From NCBI RefSeq assembly GCF_000934845.1, contig NZ_JXIQ01000076.1:1-64000 (forward strand): a DNA stretch of 64,000 nucleotides, in the 5' to 3' direction. Shown here piece after piece: positions 1 through 8,450 of this stretch. The stretch comes from Mesobacillus subterraneus (GTDB lineage Bacteria; Bacillota; Bacilli; Bacillales; Cytobacillaceae). A model generated the notes under the pieces. The model searched no databases. It was given only the letters and a program-made list of their open reading frames with translations, and had not been told where the DNA came from. Within the stretch, counting starts at the first letter, position 1. Each line of letters opens with the position of its first letter. Both the position numbers and the translations under genes were made by a program.

Positions 1-79
1 ACAATAAAACGGATGAATAGGAAGCATTATCGCATAATTATACGCTAAAAATTTTTTATCGGACAGACTCCAAGGCAGC

Positions 80-179
80 CAAAAATAAACAAGCACCAGC
101 GCAATCGACCAGCACCTCCATTCAGCCAATTTGGCTAGTAAGAGGGGCGGTCAAGCGGCATGGTGCTTTTATTTTTTTA
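80..179. repeat. long imperfect palindrome / bidirectional terminator-like hairpin
   Basis: The segment folds into one extended hairpin. Outer arms AAGCACCA (91-98) and TGGTGCTT (161-168) are flanked by an A-rich left side and a T-rich right side. Further paired blocks are GCGC with GCG-C around 99-102 and 155-159, GACC (107-110) with GGTC (149-152), CCTC (115-118) with GAGG (142-145), and a tip AGCCAA/TTGGCT (124-136). A T-rich run follows the stem on either strand, so it could end transcription from both sides, including that of yppF. It is larger than an ordinary terminator and could also be a MITE-like repeat. The remaining bases 1-79 hold no gene I can support, only a TATAAT (37-42, minus strand) pointing out of the window. 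Confidence 0.55.
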
Positions 180-374
180 CAAAGGTATTTCTTTCTGATC
201 TTCGGGAATGAAAGCTCCTAGCAATTCCAGCTCACGAACAAGATTCCGGTATTCTAGAAAGGTAATCTCATTTTGAATGTACGACTTCTTCGTAAAATCG
301 AGCAATTCGTTTACATGGTCCGGAGTGTATTCTTTAGTCCGGGCAAATAGATTTTTCAGTTCGTGAACGTTCAT
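177..374 (-). CDS. yppF: YppF family protein
   Basis: A 65-residue protein beginning MNVHELKNLF. It resembles the small B. subtilis YppF family, of unknown function; the neighbouring yppG supports the assignment. It is charged, probably helical, with no signal peptide, membrane segment or metal motif. An upstream ATG at 413 would add 13 residues, but the AGGAGG at 383-388 sits 8 bases before the ATG at 374, which decides the start. Its mRNA probably ends at the large hairpin just downstream. The function is unknown and I assign none. Confidence 0.75.
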   Translation of the reverse strand: MNVHELKNLFARTKEYTPDHVNELLDFTKKSYIQNEITFLEYRNLVRELELLGAFIPEDQKEIPL

Positions 375-565
375 TTTTTCATCCTCCTTCATCCTTTGAA
401 TCCATACTATCATGAAAACGTAAGTGTCCTTTATTTTTCAAAAATTGAAACTTCCGACAGTATCTTTCATTGTTAGACAAAACCGGAAGCCTTTTCCAAC
501 CTCTCACCCTTTGGGCGGTTTGATCATATACTATCGTAAGGAATGATTGGAGGAGGATGTTCGCC

Positions 566-1114
566 ATGTTTGGCCCTAGGAATAAGATGAACCCCTACCA
601 ACCGCACTGGCAGGGATACCAAAACAGCCAGGAAACGCACCAATATAGTAGGAATAATCAAAGTTTCAACCGGCAGCAACCGATCCCTCAGCAATATACC
701 CCACCATATTGGAATGCTGCGCCGGGAAACTGGCAAAATTATTATCCGCAACAGGGTTATCCTGTGAATCCTTATTTACAAGGAAACAACCCTCAGTGGA
801 AACAGTCAAACCCAATTGCGGATAACAAAAATAACTACACAAAAATGCTTTTTCAAAATCCGTTGATACCGGAGGATGACCCAATTTACGGTTCCTATAA
901 CCCGCAAGCTGACTACCAAAACTATAACCCATATCCGCAGCAATCGTTCATGCCAAAGCAGACATCCAGTATGCAATCAATCATGAATTCGTTTAAAAGC
1001 CAGGATGGGAACTTCGATTTTACTAAAATGGTCGATACTGCTGGCATGATGATGAATGCGGTTACCCAGGTATCATCGCTTGTAAAGGGTCTCGGCGGAA
1101 TTTTCAAAGTCTAA
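566..1114 (+). CDS. yppG: YppG family protein, Gln/Asn/Pro/Tyr-rich
   Basis: A 182-residue protein starting MFGPRNKMNPYQPH. The first two thirds are low-complexity, rich in Gln, Asn, Pro and Tyr. The C-terminal 45 residues are more ordered (SIMNSFKSQDGNFDFTKMVD, then a hydrophobic glycine-containing tail). This is the layout of B. subtilis YppG, an uncharacterised protein. The composition resembles spore coat or surface proteins, but no role is known to me. AGGAGG at 551-556 favours the ATG at 566 over the one at 557, which lies directly on the ribosome binding site. It is divergent from yppF and convergent with the Hsp20 gene. Confidence 0.75.
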   Translation: MFGPRNKMNPYQPHWQGYQNSQETHQYSRNNQSFNRQQPIPQQYTPPYWNAAPGNWQNYYPQQGYPVNPYLQGNNPQWKQSNPIADNKNNYTKMLFQNPLIPEDDPIYGSYNPQADYQNYNPYPQQSFMPKQTSSMQSIMNSFKSQDGNFDFTKMVDTAGMMMNAVTQVSSLVKGLGGIFKV

Positions 1115-1119
1115 AAAAT

Positions 1120-1141
1120 AAGCAGGCAATTATGCCTGCTT
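1120..1141 (-). terminator. terminator between yppG and the Hsp20 gene
   Basis: AGCAGGCA (1121-1128) pairs with TGCCTGCT (1133-1140). On the minus strand it is followed by TATTTTTTAG, giving a good U-run for the Hsp20 transcript. The plus-strand tail is less T-rich, so it may serve yppG less well. Confidence 0.75.
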
Positions 1142-1144
1142 CTA

Positions 1145-1615
1145 TTATTCCTCTATGAAGATATCGATTTTTTTCCCCTGTTTTTTCGCGATTTTAATGG
1201 TAAGCAATCCATCGCGGTAGGAAGCTCTTGTCTTTCTATCATTTATCGGATGAGCAAATGGAATAGTCCGGCTGACTTGCCTTGAAGAAGTCATATGCAT
1301 TTCTGTTTTTGCGATATCGTTTTTTTCTGAAGCCATTTCGGTTTTGTTTACTAAGATTGTGAGCGAGTTGTTAATGACATCAATCGAAATATCCTCCTTC
1401 TTGATCCCCGGTAATTCTGCTGTCACTATATATTCAGTCGGTGTTTCATTTACTTGTACAGCGATGGAAGACGGGGGAAAGGGATGTTTGAAAAAGTCAT
1501 CAATGCTTTGCAGGATTCCTTTCACGGGTTTTTCCTGCATCAGCTGGTTCATCGATTTGAACCACTGTTCGAGCGGCTCAGGTCTTTTTGGGCGATCAGG
1601 ATGGTTGGCTGCCAT
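1145..1615 (-). CDS. Hsp20/alpha-crystallin family small heat-shock protein
   Basis: A 156-residue small heat-shock protein. After an N-terminal region of about 50 residues comes the alpha-crystallin domain, with the motif AELPGIKKEDISI near residue 75 and the closing strand ASYRDGLLTIKIAKK near residue 140. Such proteins are ATP-independent holdases that bind unfolding proteins. The start at 1615 follows AGGAGG (1623-1628) by 7 bases; a longer reading frame to 1648 lacks a ribosome binding site. Relatives in spore formers include CotP, CotM and YocM. I cannot tell a coat role from a cytoplasmic one, and no CIRCE element is visible upstream. Confidence 0.85.
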   Translation of the reverse strand: MAANHPDRPKRPEPLEQWFKSMNQLMQEKPVKGILQSIDDFFKHPFPPSSIAVQVNETPTEYIVTAELPGIKKEDISIDVINNSLTILVNKTEMASEKNDIAKTEMHMTSSRQVSRTIPFAHPINDRKTRASYRDGLLTIKIAKKQGKKIDIFIEE

Positions 1616-1746
1616 CGATTCATCCTCCTTTGCAAGAATTCTTATCATAATTTATGTGACAGGGAATGTCCTTGTTCAAGAAGATAGTATTTTTCTTCAA
1701 AATAAGAAACGACCCTTTTTGAACACTTTGTGAAAAATGCCTTTTG

Positions 1747-1762
1747 TGTGATTTGGATCACA
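1747..1762 (+). promoter_or_regulatory. Crp/Fnr box upstream of hcp
   Basis: TGTGA-TTTGGA-TCACA is a perfect match to the B. subtilis Fnr/Crp consensus TGTGA-N6-TCACA. A -10-like TATGCT at 1784-1789 starts 21 bases after the box, which puts the box centre near -41.5. This is the class II activation position. Confidence 0.85.
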
Positions 1763-1825
1763 TAATCCATGTTTCATCCTCTGTATGCTGAACTAGAAAA
1801 TAAAGCAGAAAAGGGGAATGTACAT

Positions 1826-3127
1826 ATGTTTTGTTACCAATGCGAACAAACACCGACAGGAGGATGCAAAGTTGTTGGTGTCTGCGGAAAAGATGAAACA
1901 ATCGCAAGTCTACAAGATACGATCATTTTTGCACTGAAAGGCATAGCGGCTTATCGAACCCACGCAAATCAACTTGGATTCACAGATCCGTTTGTTGACG
2001 CCACAACACACGAAGCATTATATATGACTTTGACTAATTCCAACTTTAATGTCCAGGAACATATTGATATGGCGATGAAGGTTGGTCAATCCGCCGTCCG
2101 CGTGATGGAAATGCTCGATGAAGCGCACACTAGCCGTCTCGGCATCCCACAGCCTGTTAAGGTGAGCCAAAATAAGGTGGAAGGCAAAACAATCGTTGTA
2201 ACGGGGCATAATTTATTCGCTCTTGAAGAATTGCTGAAGCAAACCGAAGGCAAAGGAATCAATATTTACACGCATTCCGAAATGCTTCCGGCTCACGGCT
2301 ATCCGGCATTGAAAAAATATCCGCATCTGAAGGGGAATATCGGAAAGGCATGGTTTGACCAGCGTCGATTGTTTGAAAAATTCCCTGGAGCAATCCTAGC
2401 AACGACAAACTGCGTTATGCCGATCAAGGGTTCTTATGCAGATCGTATGTTTACATACGAAGTAACAGGTCTTGAAAATGTAAGGAAAATTGAAGGTGAG
2501 GATTTCTCCATGCTTATCGAAAGAGCATTGGAGCTTCCAGAAGCTAACATGGAATCGGAAGAAACCTTGGTGACTGGTTTCCATCATGAAACAGTGATAG
2601 GGTTGGCACCAGAAGTAATCGAAGCAGTCAAATCAGGGGAAATCAAGCGTTTCTTTGTCATTGCCGGCTGTGATGCACCGGGAAAAGGCGGGGAATACTA
2701 CCGCGAGCTTGCAACATCTCTCCCTCCAGAGGCGGTCATCTTGACAACATCTTGCGGAAAATTCCGTTTCAATGATGTCGATTATGGTATGGTTCCAGGA
2801 ACCAATATCCCTCGATATCTGGATCTTGGCCAATGCAATAATTCAGTATCAACGGTAAAAATCGCCAAGGCACTTGCTGATGCCTTTGAATGTGACGTAA
2901 ATGAATTGCCGGTAAGCATCGTCCTTTCCTGGTTCGAGCAAAAAGCTGTAGCGATCCTGCTTGGACTTTTCAGCCTAGGGATTCAGGATATCCGCATCGG
3001 ACCTAAGCCGCCAGAATTCATTTCTGATGGCGTGATGCAGGTTCTTAAGGACACGTTCAACCTAAAATTGATCACGTCCGCTCAAGAAGACCTGGAAACA
3101 ATGATGGGTTTAAGCAAAACGGAATAA
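1826..3127 (+). CDS. hcp: hydroxylamine reductase / hybrid cluster protein
   Basis: A 433-residue hybrid cluster protein (prismane family). The N-terminal C-x2-C-x7-C-x5-C motif (Cys3, 6, 14, 20) binds a cubane [4Fe-4S] cluster. Downstream blocks FHHETVIG, IAGCDAPGK, TTSCGKFRFND and LGQCNNSVST carry ligands of the hybrid Fe-S-O cluster. At about 430 residues it is the short class. Hcp reduces nitric oxide or hydroxylamine during nitrosative stress. I start at 1826, where the cluster motif begins, with GGGGAATG as a modest ribosome binding site; an ATG at 1769 would add 19 unconserved residues. A perfect Crp/Fnr box lies upstream and a Crp/Fnr-type regulator lies just downstream, convergent. 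Confidence 0.92.
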   Translation: MFCYQCEQTPTGGCKVVGVCGKDETIASLQDTIIFALKGIAAYRTHANQLGFTDPFVDATTHEALYMTLTNSNFNVQEHIDMAMKVGQSAVRVMEMLDEAHTSRLGIPQPVKVSQNKVEGKTIVVTGHNLFALEELLKQTEGKGINIYTHSEMLPAHGYPALKKYPHLKGNIGKAWFDQRRLFEKFPGAILATTNCVMPIKGSYADRMFTYEVTGLENVRKIEGEDFSMLIERALELPEANMESEETLVTGFHHETVIGLAPEVIEAVKSGEIKRFFVIAGCDAPGKGGEYYRELATSLPPEAVILTTSCGKFRFNDVDYGMVPGTNIPRYLDLGQCNNSVSTVKIAKALADAFECDVNELPVSIVLSWFEQKAVAILLGLFSLGIQDIRIGPKPPEFISDGVMQVLKDTFNLKLITSAQEDLETMMGLSKTE

Positions 3128-3133
3128 GATCAT

Positions 3134-3168
3134 GAACGCCCGGGGCAAAGAGCCTCGGGCGTTTTTTC
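3134..3168. terminator. terminator between hcp and the Crp/Fnr gene
   Basis: AACGCCCGGGGC pairs with GCCTCGGGCGTT, followed by a T6 run on the plus strand. It ends the hcp transcript. Confidence 0.85.
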
Positions 3169-3177
3169 TTGGAAAAA

Positions 3178-3870
3178 TTAGACAAGTTCGTTCAGCAATT
3201 TTTCAGGGTCGATAATCAAATTCCCAGCTTCATCCGTGGAAATCAATTCATTTCTTTTCATTTTGGTCAATGTTCTGCTGACCGTTTCCCTAGTAGTGCC
3301 AATCATATTGGCTAGATCCTTGTTTGTAAAATCCGTTGTCAATAAAATTGCACCATCAGCTTGCTTTTCTCCGTGAAGCTCCCCAAGCCTGATCAGCAGC
3401 TTGATGATTTGTTCATACGTAGTGTTAAGTATTTGAGCTTCCAGTCTTTCTTGTAGGTCGACGATTTTCTCCCCCAGGACCTTGAATAGCTTGATACTCA
3501 AATGAGGGTTTTCGACCAGAACCTTTTCGAATTGTGCTATTGGGACAACGACAAGGCTTGCTTCCTCCAATACCTCAGAAAAACCAGGATAACCACCTTT
3601 CCTGAAAAAGCCTACATGAGGGAACATTTCCCCTTTCTTAAGGATGGCAACGATTTGCTCCCGGCCATTCGCATCACTTTTATAGATTTTCACCTTGCCA
3701 TTATTGATAAAATAAACATTTTCAAGTGGGTCACCCTGCATAAAGATATGGCTATTTTTGTTCCATTTCCGCGAAATGGAAATATCAACGATCTTATCTA
3801 ATTCATGGTCCTCAAGGTCCCTGAACAACGAAAATTTCGCTAATATATTTTTTCTTTCCTGCTTATCCAA
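3178..3870 (-). CDS. Crp/Fnr family transcriptional regulator, cysteine-free (regulator 1)
   Basis: About 230 residues: an N-terminal cyclic-nucleotide-binding-like barrel (FMQGDPLENVYFINNGKVKI), a long dimerisation helix, and a C-terminal winged helix with recognition helix GTTRETVSRTLTKM. The E-x3-R pattern is the one that reads GTGA half-sites. It contains no cysteine at all, so it cannot bind the [4Fe-4S] cluster of oxygen-sensing Fnr; a heme, another ligand, or none, must be the signal. It is clearly paralogous to the regulator at 13707, sharing the unusual motif MFPHxGFFRKGxYP. I prefer the TTG start at 3870 (GAGGTG six bases upstream); a GTG at 3879 overlaps that site. Likely controls the TGTGA-N6-TCACA promoters of this window. 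Confidence 0.87.
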   Translation of the reverse strand: MDKQERKNILAKFSLFRDLEDHELDKIVDISISRKWNKNSHIFMQGDPLENVYFINNGKVKIYKSDANGREQIVAILKKGEMFPHVGFFRKGGYPGFSEVLEEASLVVVPIAQFEKVLVENPHLSIKLFKVLGEKIVDLQERLEAQILNTTYEQIIKLLIRLGELHGEKQADGAILLTTDFTNKDLANMIGTTRETVSRTLTKMKRNELISTDEAGNLIIDPEKLLNELV

Positions 3871-3904
3871 ATGAAACACCTCAAAATAATTTGCTTTTCT
3901 ATCA

Positions 3905-3926
3905 TTTTAGCAAAAGGATGCTAAAA
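3905..3926. promoter_or_regulatory. inverted repeat upstream of regulator 1
   Basis: TTTTAGCA (3905-3912), a six-base spacer, then TGCTAAAA (3919-3926): a perfect 8-bp inverted repeat 35-56 bases upstream of the regulator start. It overlaps a TAAAAT that could be its -10. Candidate operator for autoregulation or for another repressor; it does not resemble the TGTGA boxes. Confidence 0.4.
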
Positions 3927-4054
3927 AACATATGTATTTCCTACAGAAGCTTCGAGATAAACGCAATGCCAAAAACTAGCAGTTTAATTTAATGATAATT
4001 TTCCTTTTGCAACGAACGTTTATTCGCTAAAATAAGGATAACGAGGTGAACGTG

Positions 4055-6331
4055 ATGAAAGTCCGAAAAAGCATGCAAGAGATATTGCAAGAATTAAAGG
4101 TTAGTGAATCAGTAAAGAAGAATATCGTCCACTGGCATACGATGGAGGAAAAAGAAGCACAGACCGAAGAAATGCCCGAGGATTTAAGCGGGATCCTGAG
4201 AAGTGCACTGGAAAGGCGTGGGATCTCCCAATTGTATACCCACCAGAGGTCATCATACGAACAAATCATGAAAGGACAAAGCATCGTTGCTGTCACACCA
4301 ACGGCCTCTGGGAAAACGCTGTGCTATAATCTGCCGGTACTGCAATCCATTATTGATAATCCAAATGCGAGGGCTCTTTATATGTTTCCTACCAAAGCGC
4401 TGGCACAGGACCAAAAAAGTGAAATCAATGAATTGATCCAGGAGGCGGAACTATCTATCAATAGCTATACATATGATGGAGACACAGCCTCAAATATTCG
4501 CCAAAAGGTCAGGAGAGCCGGGCATATCGTTATAACCAATCCTGATATGCTCCATTCGGCAATCCTTCCGCACCATACTAAGTGGGTATCCCTTTTCGAG
4601 AACCTGAAATATGTTGTCATCGATGAACTGCATATTTACAGAGGCGTTTTTGGCAGCCATGTGGCAAATGTCATTAGGAGATTAAAAAGAATCTGTCATT
4701 ATTACGGCAGTGACCCTGTTTTTATCTGTACATCGGCGACGATCGCCAATCCACTTGAACTCGCAGAAGGATTGACCGAGAAAGATATGGTGTTAATCGA
4801 TAATAATGGCGCCCCTTCTGGAAGGAAGCATTTTTTATTCTATAATCCGCCAGTTGTCAACATTCCACTCAATGTCCGCAGGAGTGCCACACTTGAAACC
4901 AGAAAGCTTGCGGGAGAATTCCTGAAAAACAAGATCCAGACCATTGTCTTTGCAAGAAGCAGGGTAAGGGTGGAAATTTTGCTAACTTATCTGCAGGAGC
5001 TGGTCAAGCATAAGCTTGGGCCAAAAGCAATCAGAGGCTACAGGGGGGGCTATCTGCCGACGGAAAGGCGTGCGATTGAAAAAGGACTGCGATCGGGAGA
5101 AATTTATGGTGTTGTCAGTACGAATGCGCTTGAATTGGGTGTCGATATCGGCCAGCTTCAGGTTTGTATCATGAACGGATATCCGGGTACGATTGCCAGT
5201 GCATGGCAGCAGGCAGGTCGGGCTGGCAGACGGCATGGAGAGTCGGTGGTCATCATGGTGGCTAGCTCTAGTCCGCTGGATCAGTATGTCATCCAAAATC
5301 CCGACTACTTTTTCAACCGCAGTCCGGAAACAGCCTTAATCAATCCAGATAACCTGATCATTCTGATTGACCATCTCAAGTGTGCTGCATATGAATTGCC
5401 ATTAAAAAAAGGAGACACATTTGGGGCTGCAGAAATGGAAGAAATCCTCGAATATTTAACGGAAGAGCGTATCCTTCATCAGAACGGAGAGAAATGGTAT
5501 TGGATGAATGATGCTTTCCCGTCCCATAACATCAGTCTTCGGTCGGCATCTCAGGAAAATGTCGTGATTATTGATCAATCAGATGTAGCCAGTGTAAGGG
5601 TAATTGGTGAAATGGATACTTTTTCAGCAATGACCCTGTTGCATGAAGAGGCGATTTATCTCCACCAGGGAGTCCAGTACCAAGTAGAAAAGCTCGACTG
5701 GGAAGAAAAGAAGGCGTTCGTCCGGGAAGTAGATGTCGATTATTATACTGATGCCAATCTTGCCGTCCAACTCAGTGTCCTTGAAGAAGACAAGCACAGG
5801 GGGAATGAAGAGACAGAAATTGGTTATGGAGATGTAAGTGTAAGGGCAATGGCTACCATCTTCAAGAAAATCAGGTTTGAGACTCATGAAAATATCGGAT
5901 CAGGTCCCATCCATCTTCCGGAAGAAGAATTGCACACGAGCTCAACTTGGATCTCACTTTCTAAGGAATTTTCCGAGTTTTCCGATGACCGCCTGGAGGA
6001 AGGATTGATCGGAACTTCGCAGGCATTGAAGCATATTGCGCCATTATTTGTTATGTGCGATCCTTCTGATGTCCATGTCGTTCCGCAGGTAAAGGCTGCG
6101 CATAATGAAAAACCAACAATTTTCTTTTACGATCGTTATCCTGGTGGAATTGGCCTGAGTGAAAAAATCTATTCTGGCATGGAGGACATCTTGAATGAAA
6201 CGAAACAAATGGTCCTTAATTGTCAGTGTTCAGATGGCTGTCCATCCTGTATCGGAACCGATACAACCTCCAACCACTCAAAAAAAGATGTAGTGAAATT
6301 GTTGAATCTGTTTTTAAAAACGGCATTCTAG
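4055..6331 (+). CDS. mrfA: DEAD/DEAH-box helicase MrfA (YprA)
   Basis: A 758-residue superfamily 2 helicase. Motif I is TPTASGKTLCYN (near residue 85), motif II is VIDELH (a DEAH variant), motif III is TSATIANPLE and motif VI is QQAGRAGRR. The C-terminal DUF1998/MZB region ends with clustered cysteines, CQCSDGCPSC, that bind zinc. In B. subtilis MrfA (YprA) and the exonuclease MrfB repair mitomycin C lesions independently of UvrABC. The ATG at 4055 follows GAGGTG (4043-4048) by six bases; a GTG at 4046 is inside that site. mrfB follows after 13 bases, so they form an operon. Confidence 0.93.
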   Translation: MKVRKSMQEILQELKVSESVKKNIVHWHTMEEKEAQTEEMPEDLSGILRSALERRGISQLYTHQRSSYEQIMKGQSIVAVTPTASGKTLCYNLPVLQSIIDNPNARALYMFPTKALAQDQKSEINELIQEAELSINSYTYDGDTASNIRQKVRRAGHIVITNPDMLHSAILPHHTKWVSLFENLKYVVIDELHIYRGVFGSHVANVIRRLKRICHYYGSDPVFICTSATIANPLELAEGLTEKDMVLIDNNGAPSGRKHFLFYNPPVVNIPLNVRRSATLETRKLAGEFLKNKIQTIVFARSRVRVEILLTYLQELVKHKLGPKAIRGYRGGYLPTERRAIEKGLRSGEIYGVVSTNALELGVDIGQLQVCIMNGYPGTIASAWQQAGRAGRRHGESVVIMVASSSPLDQYVIQNPDYFFNRSPETALINPDNLIILIDHLKCAAYELPLKKGDTFGAAEMEEILEYLTEERILHQNGEKWYWMNDAFPSHNISLRSASQENVVIIDQSDVASVRVIGEMDTFSAMTLLHEEAIYLHQGVQYQVEKLDWEEKKAFVREVDVDYYTDANLAVQLSVLEEDKHRGNEETEIGYGDVSVRAMATIFKKIRFETHENIGSGPIHLPEEELHTSSTWISLSKEFSEFSDDRLEEGLIGTSQALKHIAPLFVMCDPSDVHVVPQVKAAHNEKPTIFFYDRYPGGIGLSEKIYSGMEDILNETKQMVLNCQCSDGCPSCIGTDTTSNHSKKDVVKLLNLFLKTAF

Positions 6332-6344
6332 GAGGAGGGGGGAA

Positions 6345-7643
6345 ATGAGTTTAAAGAACAAATTGAACAGGCTGAAGCCGCACATAAAGAGTGAAACGGA
6401 GAAGACTGATCCTGTGAATATCATCCAAGAAACAGAAGCGGTTAAGCGAAAAGCCGATCCTGAAATCCCGTTTCTCGACGTCTGGGAGAAAGAACATGTT
6501 TTCCCCTTCTATTTTGATGGACAGTACTGCCTAGTAAGGGAAGTTGTTTATCCGCTGGACCACAAGCATGGCCATTACCAGTTCAGAGATCTGTTAAAAG
6601 CTATCTCCCTGTGGAATCAGGAACAGACAAAGCATCCGCTTTCTGCGTCCGGCCATCGTGCAGGCGATTTGGTATTTTTTGATACAGAAACGACGGGACT
6701 TGGCGGCGGGGCAGGGAATACGATTTTCTTGCTTGGCCATGCGAGTGTCTCAGAAGATTCAGTTAAGCTTATACAGCATATTCTGCCTAGTCCGGGAGCG
6801 GAAATCGCGCTTTACCAAAGTTTCTTGCAAAAAGTTGATTATACTACATTGGTTACATACAATGGGAAGGCGTTTGACTGGCCTCAGGTTAAAACAAGGC
6901 ATACCCTTGTTCGTGACCACGTTCCAAAGCTGCCTTCCTTTGGGCATTTTGATTTGTTTCATGCATCGAGAAGAATGTGGAAGCATAAGCTTGAACGAAT
7001 GAAACTTAGCATCGTCGAACAGGAAGTACTGGGTCTTGAGCGGAAAGATGATATTCCCGGCTTTCTGGCACCGATGATTTACTTTGACTTTCTGGAAAGG
7101 AAAAACCCGGAAGGATTGCTGGGTGTCATCAGGCACAATGAAACAGATATCCTGTCATTGTTGACCCTATATACACATTTAAGTTTCCAGTTGCTCGGAT
7201 ATGACGGATACCAGACCGCACAAGAAACTTATGAGGTTGGACGCTGGTTTTCTTATCTTGGCGAAAGTGAAAAAGCAAAGCAGGCTTTCACTGGACTAAT
7301 GGATGAGGACAACGCTCAGGGAATTTCTGCAAAGCATGCGCTTGCTTTTGAACATAAGAAGCAAAAAAAATGGCAGGATGCGCTTCCACTATGGAAGGAA
7401 AGTGCGGAGAAGGGAAGCTTGATGCAAAGGAGAGAAGCATGCATTGAACTGGCCAAGCATTTTGAACATCGGGAGCGGAATTTCGAAATGGCTTTGAGGT
7501 ACTGTCGACTAGCTGAAGAGCAGATCAGCGAGAGAAAGCTGGCAACAAAAAAAGACATGCTTTTTAAACAAGAACTTGAAAAAAGGATTCAGAGAATTTC
7601 CCGGAAAGCATTTCCCGGGCAAGCGCAGAATTCGTCAAATTGA
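6345..7643 (+). CDS. mrfB: 3'-5' exonuclease MrfB (YprB), RNase H-like with TPR tail
   Basis: A 432-residue partner of MrfA. The DEDD-type exonuclease fold begins at FFDTETTGLGGG, with catalytic Asp113 and Glu115. The next conserved acid is in TYNGKAFDWPQ and the last in HNETDILSLL, with the conserved His before it. The C-terminal third is helical and TPR-like (GRWFSYLGESEKAKQAF and following). The family repairs mitomycin-damaged DNA together with MrfA. A GGAGGAGGGG run directly upstream makes a very strong ribosome binding site. No convincing terminator is visible after the stop. Confidence 0.9.
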   Translation: MSLKNKLNRLKPHIKSETEKTDPVNIIQETEAVKRKADPEIPFLDVWEKEHVFPFYFDGQYCLVREVVYPLDHKHGHYQFRDLLKAISLWNQEQTKHPLSASGHRAGDLVFFDTETTGLGGGAGNTIFLLGHASVSEDSVKLIQHILPSPGAEIALYQSFLQKVDYTTLVTYNGKAFDWPQVKTRHTLVRDHVPKLPSFGHFDLFHASRRMWKHKLERMKLSIVEQEVLGLERKDDIPGFLAPMIYFDFLERKNPEGLLGVIRHNETDILSLLTLYTHLSFQLLGYDGYQTAQETYEVGRWFSYLGESEKAKQAFTGLMDEDNAQGISAKHALAFEHKKQKKWQDALPLWKESAEKGSLMQRREACIELAKHFEHRERNFEMALRYCRLAEEQISERKLATKKDMLFKQELEKRIQRISRKAFPGQAQNSSN

Positions 7644-7782
7644 GCCTGTTTCAACAAGTTTCGCCAGGTTATTTTCAATTGTAACAAAATTTTAACATTT
7701 AAATGATCAAAATCTGTATGATCCTGTTGTAAGTATGGTTCGAACATTGTAAAATGTAAAATTGTACGGTGGTAAAAATCAA

Positions 7783-7788
7783 TATAAT
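7783..7788 (+). promoter_or_regulatory. -10 element before the 31-residue membrane peptide
   Basis: A perfect TATAAT lies 18 bases before the ATG at 7806, with a TTGTAC 15 bases upstream as a possible -35. The spacing is shorter than ideal. Confidence 0.35.
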
Positions 7789-7805
7789 ATTACGGGGTTG
7801 GTAAG

Positions 7806-7901
7806 ATGTATAAAGCAGTTTTAGTTCTCTATTTTGTTGTCATCACCCTTATTGCTGTCTTATTCAGCGGGCTGAAGGACAGCTTTTACACATTCCTTTA
7901 A
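7806..7901 (+). CDS. small single-pass membrane protein, 31 aa
   Basis: A 31-codon open frame starting MYKAVLVLYFVVITLIAVLF and ending in a short polar tail, DSFYTFL. A perfect TATAAT precedes it and GGGGTTGG serves as a ribosome binding site. It reads as one hydrophobic transmembrane helix with its C-terminus outside the helix. I do not recognise the family. The intergenic position between mrfB and the CotD gene might suggest a sporulation peptide, but that is only inference. Confidence 0.5.
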   Translation: MYKAVLVLYFVVITLIAVLFSGLKDSFYTFL

Positions 7902-8026
7902 TAGATTCATAACGCATGCATTGCCAAGTATCTTTCAAAAATAGGTGTTTTCATTAGTACAAGACGCATAACTTCTACATAGGCTGTTAATGTAAAGAAT
8001 AAGTCTAAGGAAAGGAGTTATGCACT

Positions 8027-8335
8027 ATGCACTGTAAGCCAACGAATGTTTTGCCAACAGTAGTTCATCCCGCTAAGTGCTGTGTGAACAATCAGTTTGT
8101 CAATAATGTGGTTCCACATGTTCATCCATCTCATACTACTAATGTAAATCATATTAATTATGACCATGTCCACTATTTTCCGCATACTGAGTCAACAGTG
8201 AACCAGGTTACAAACCAGAACTTTTATGGCGGCCCTGGTCCAGTACCAGGCGGAGTAGCTCCAGTTGGTCCAAGACCACGACCAGGATTCGGCGGACCAA
8301 TGGGATATGGCCCGGGAATGGGATTCGGCAGGTAA
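8027..8335 (+). CDS. cotD: CotD family inner spore coat protein
   Basis: A 102-residue protein, MHCKPTNVLPTVVHPAKCC, rich in His, Asn and Val, with repeated HVHP / NHVHYFPH type motifs and a Gly/Pro-rich tail. This is the composition and opening sequence of CotD, an inner-coat protein made in the mother cell under SigK. AAAGGAG precedes the ATG. Upstream CATA-containing hexamers near 7967 and 7977 could be a SigK -10, but I cannot confirm it. Position between mrfB and ypsA agrees with B. subtilis. Confidence 0.85.
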   Translation: MHCKPTNVLPTVVHPAKCCVNNQFVNNVVPHVHPSHTTNVNHINYDHVHYFPHTESTVNQVTNQNFYGGPGPVPGGVAPVGPRPRPGFGGPMGYGPGMGFGR

Positions 8336-8345
8336 TAAGAAAAGC

Positions 8346-8376
8346 AACAAGGGCAGAAAAAGCCCTTGTTTTTTTA
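8346..8376 (+). terminator. cotD terminator
   Basis: AACAAGGGC (8346-8354) pairs with GCCCTTGTT (8362-8370), followed by a T run. Confidence 0.9.
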
Positions 8377-8450
8377 AGTGTAAAAAGGGTATATATATTG
8401 TTTAAAGCGAATAACTTCAATAAGACGGAGATTGTGTGAAGGAGCAAACC

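Noticed and set aside
1..127. Open frame on the minus strand running off the left edge, with a hydrophobic translated stretch
   Set aside because: No start codon with a ribosome binding site, and it lies across the large palindrome; a TATAAT on the same strand suggests the real upstream gene starts beyond the window.
3178..3870. Calling this gene fnr
   Set aside because: The protein has no cysteine at all, so the Fe-S-sensing Fnr identity fails; kept as Crp/Fnr family without a symbol.
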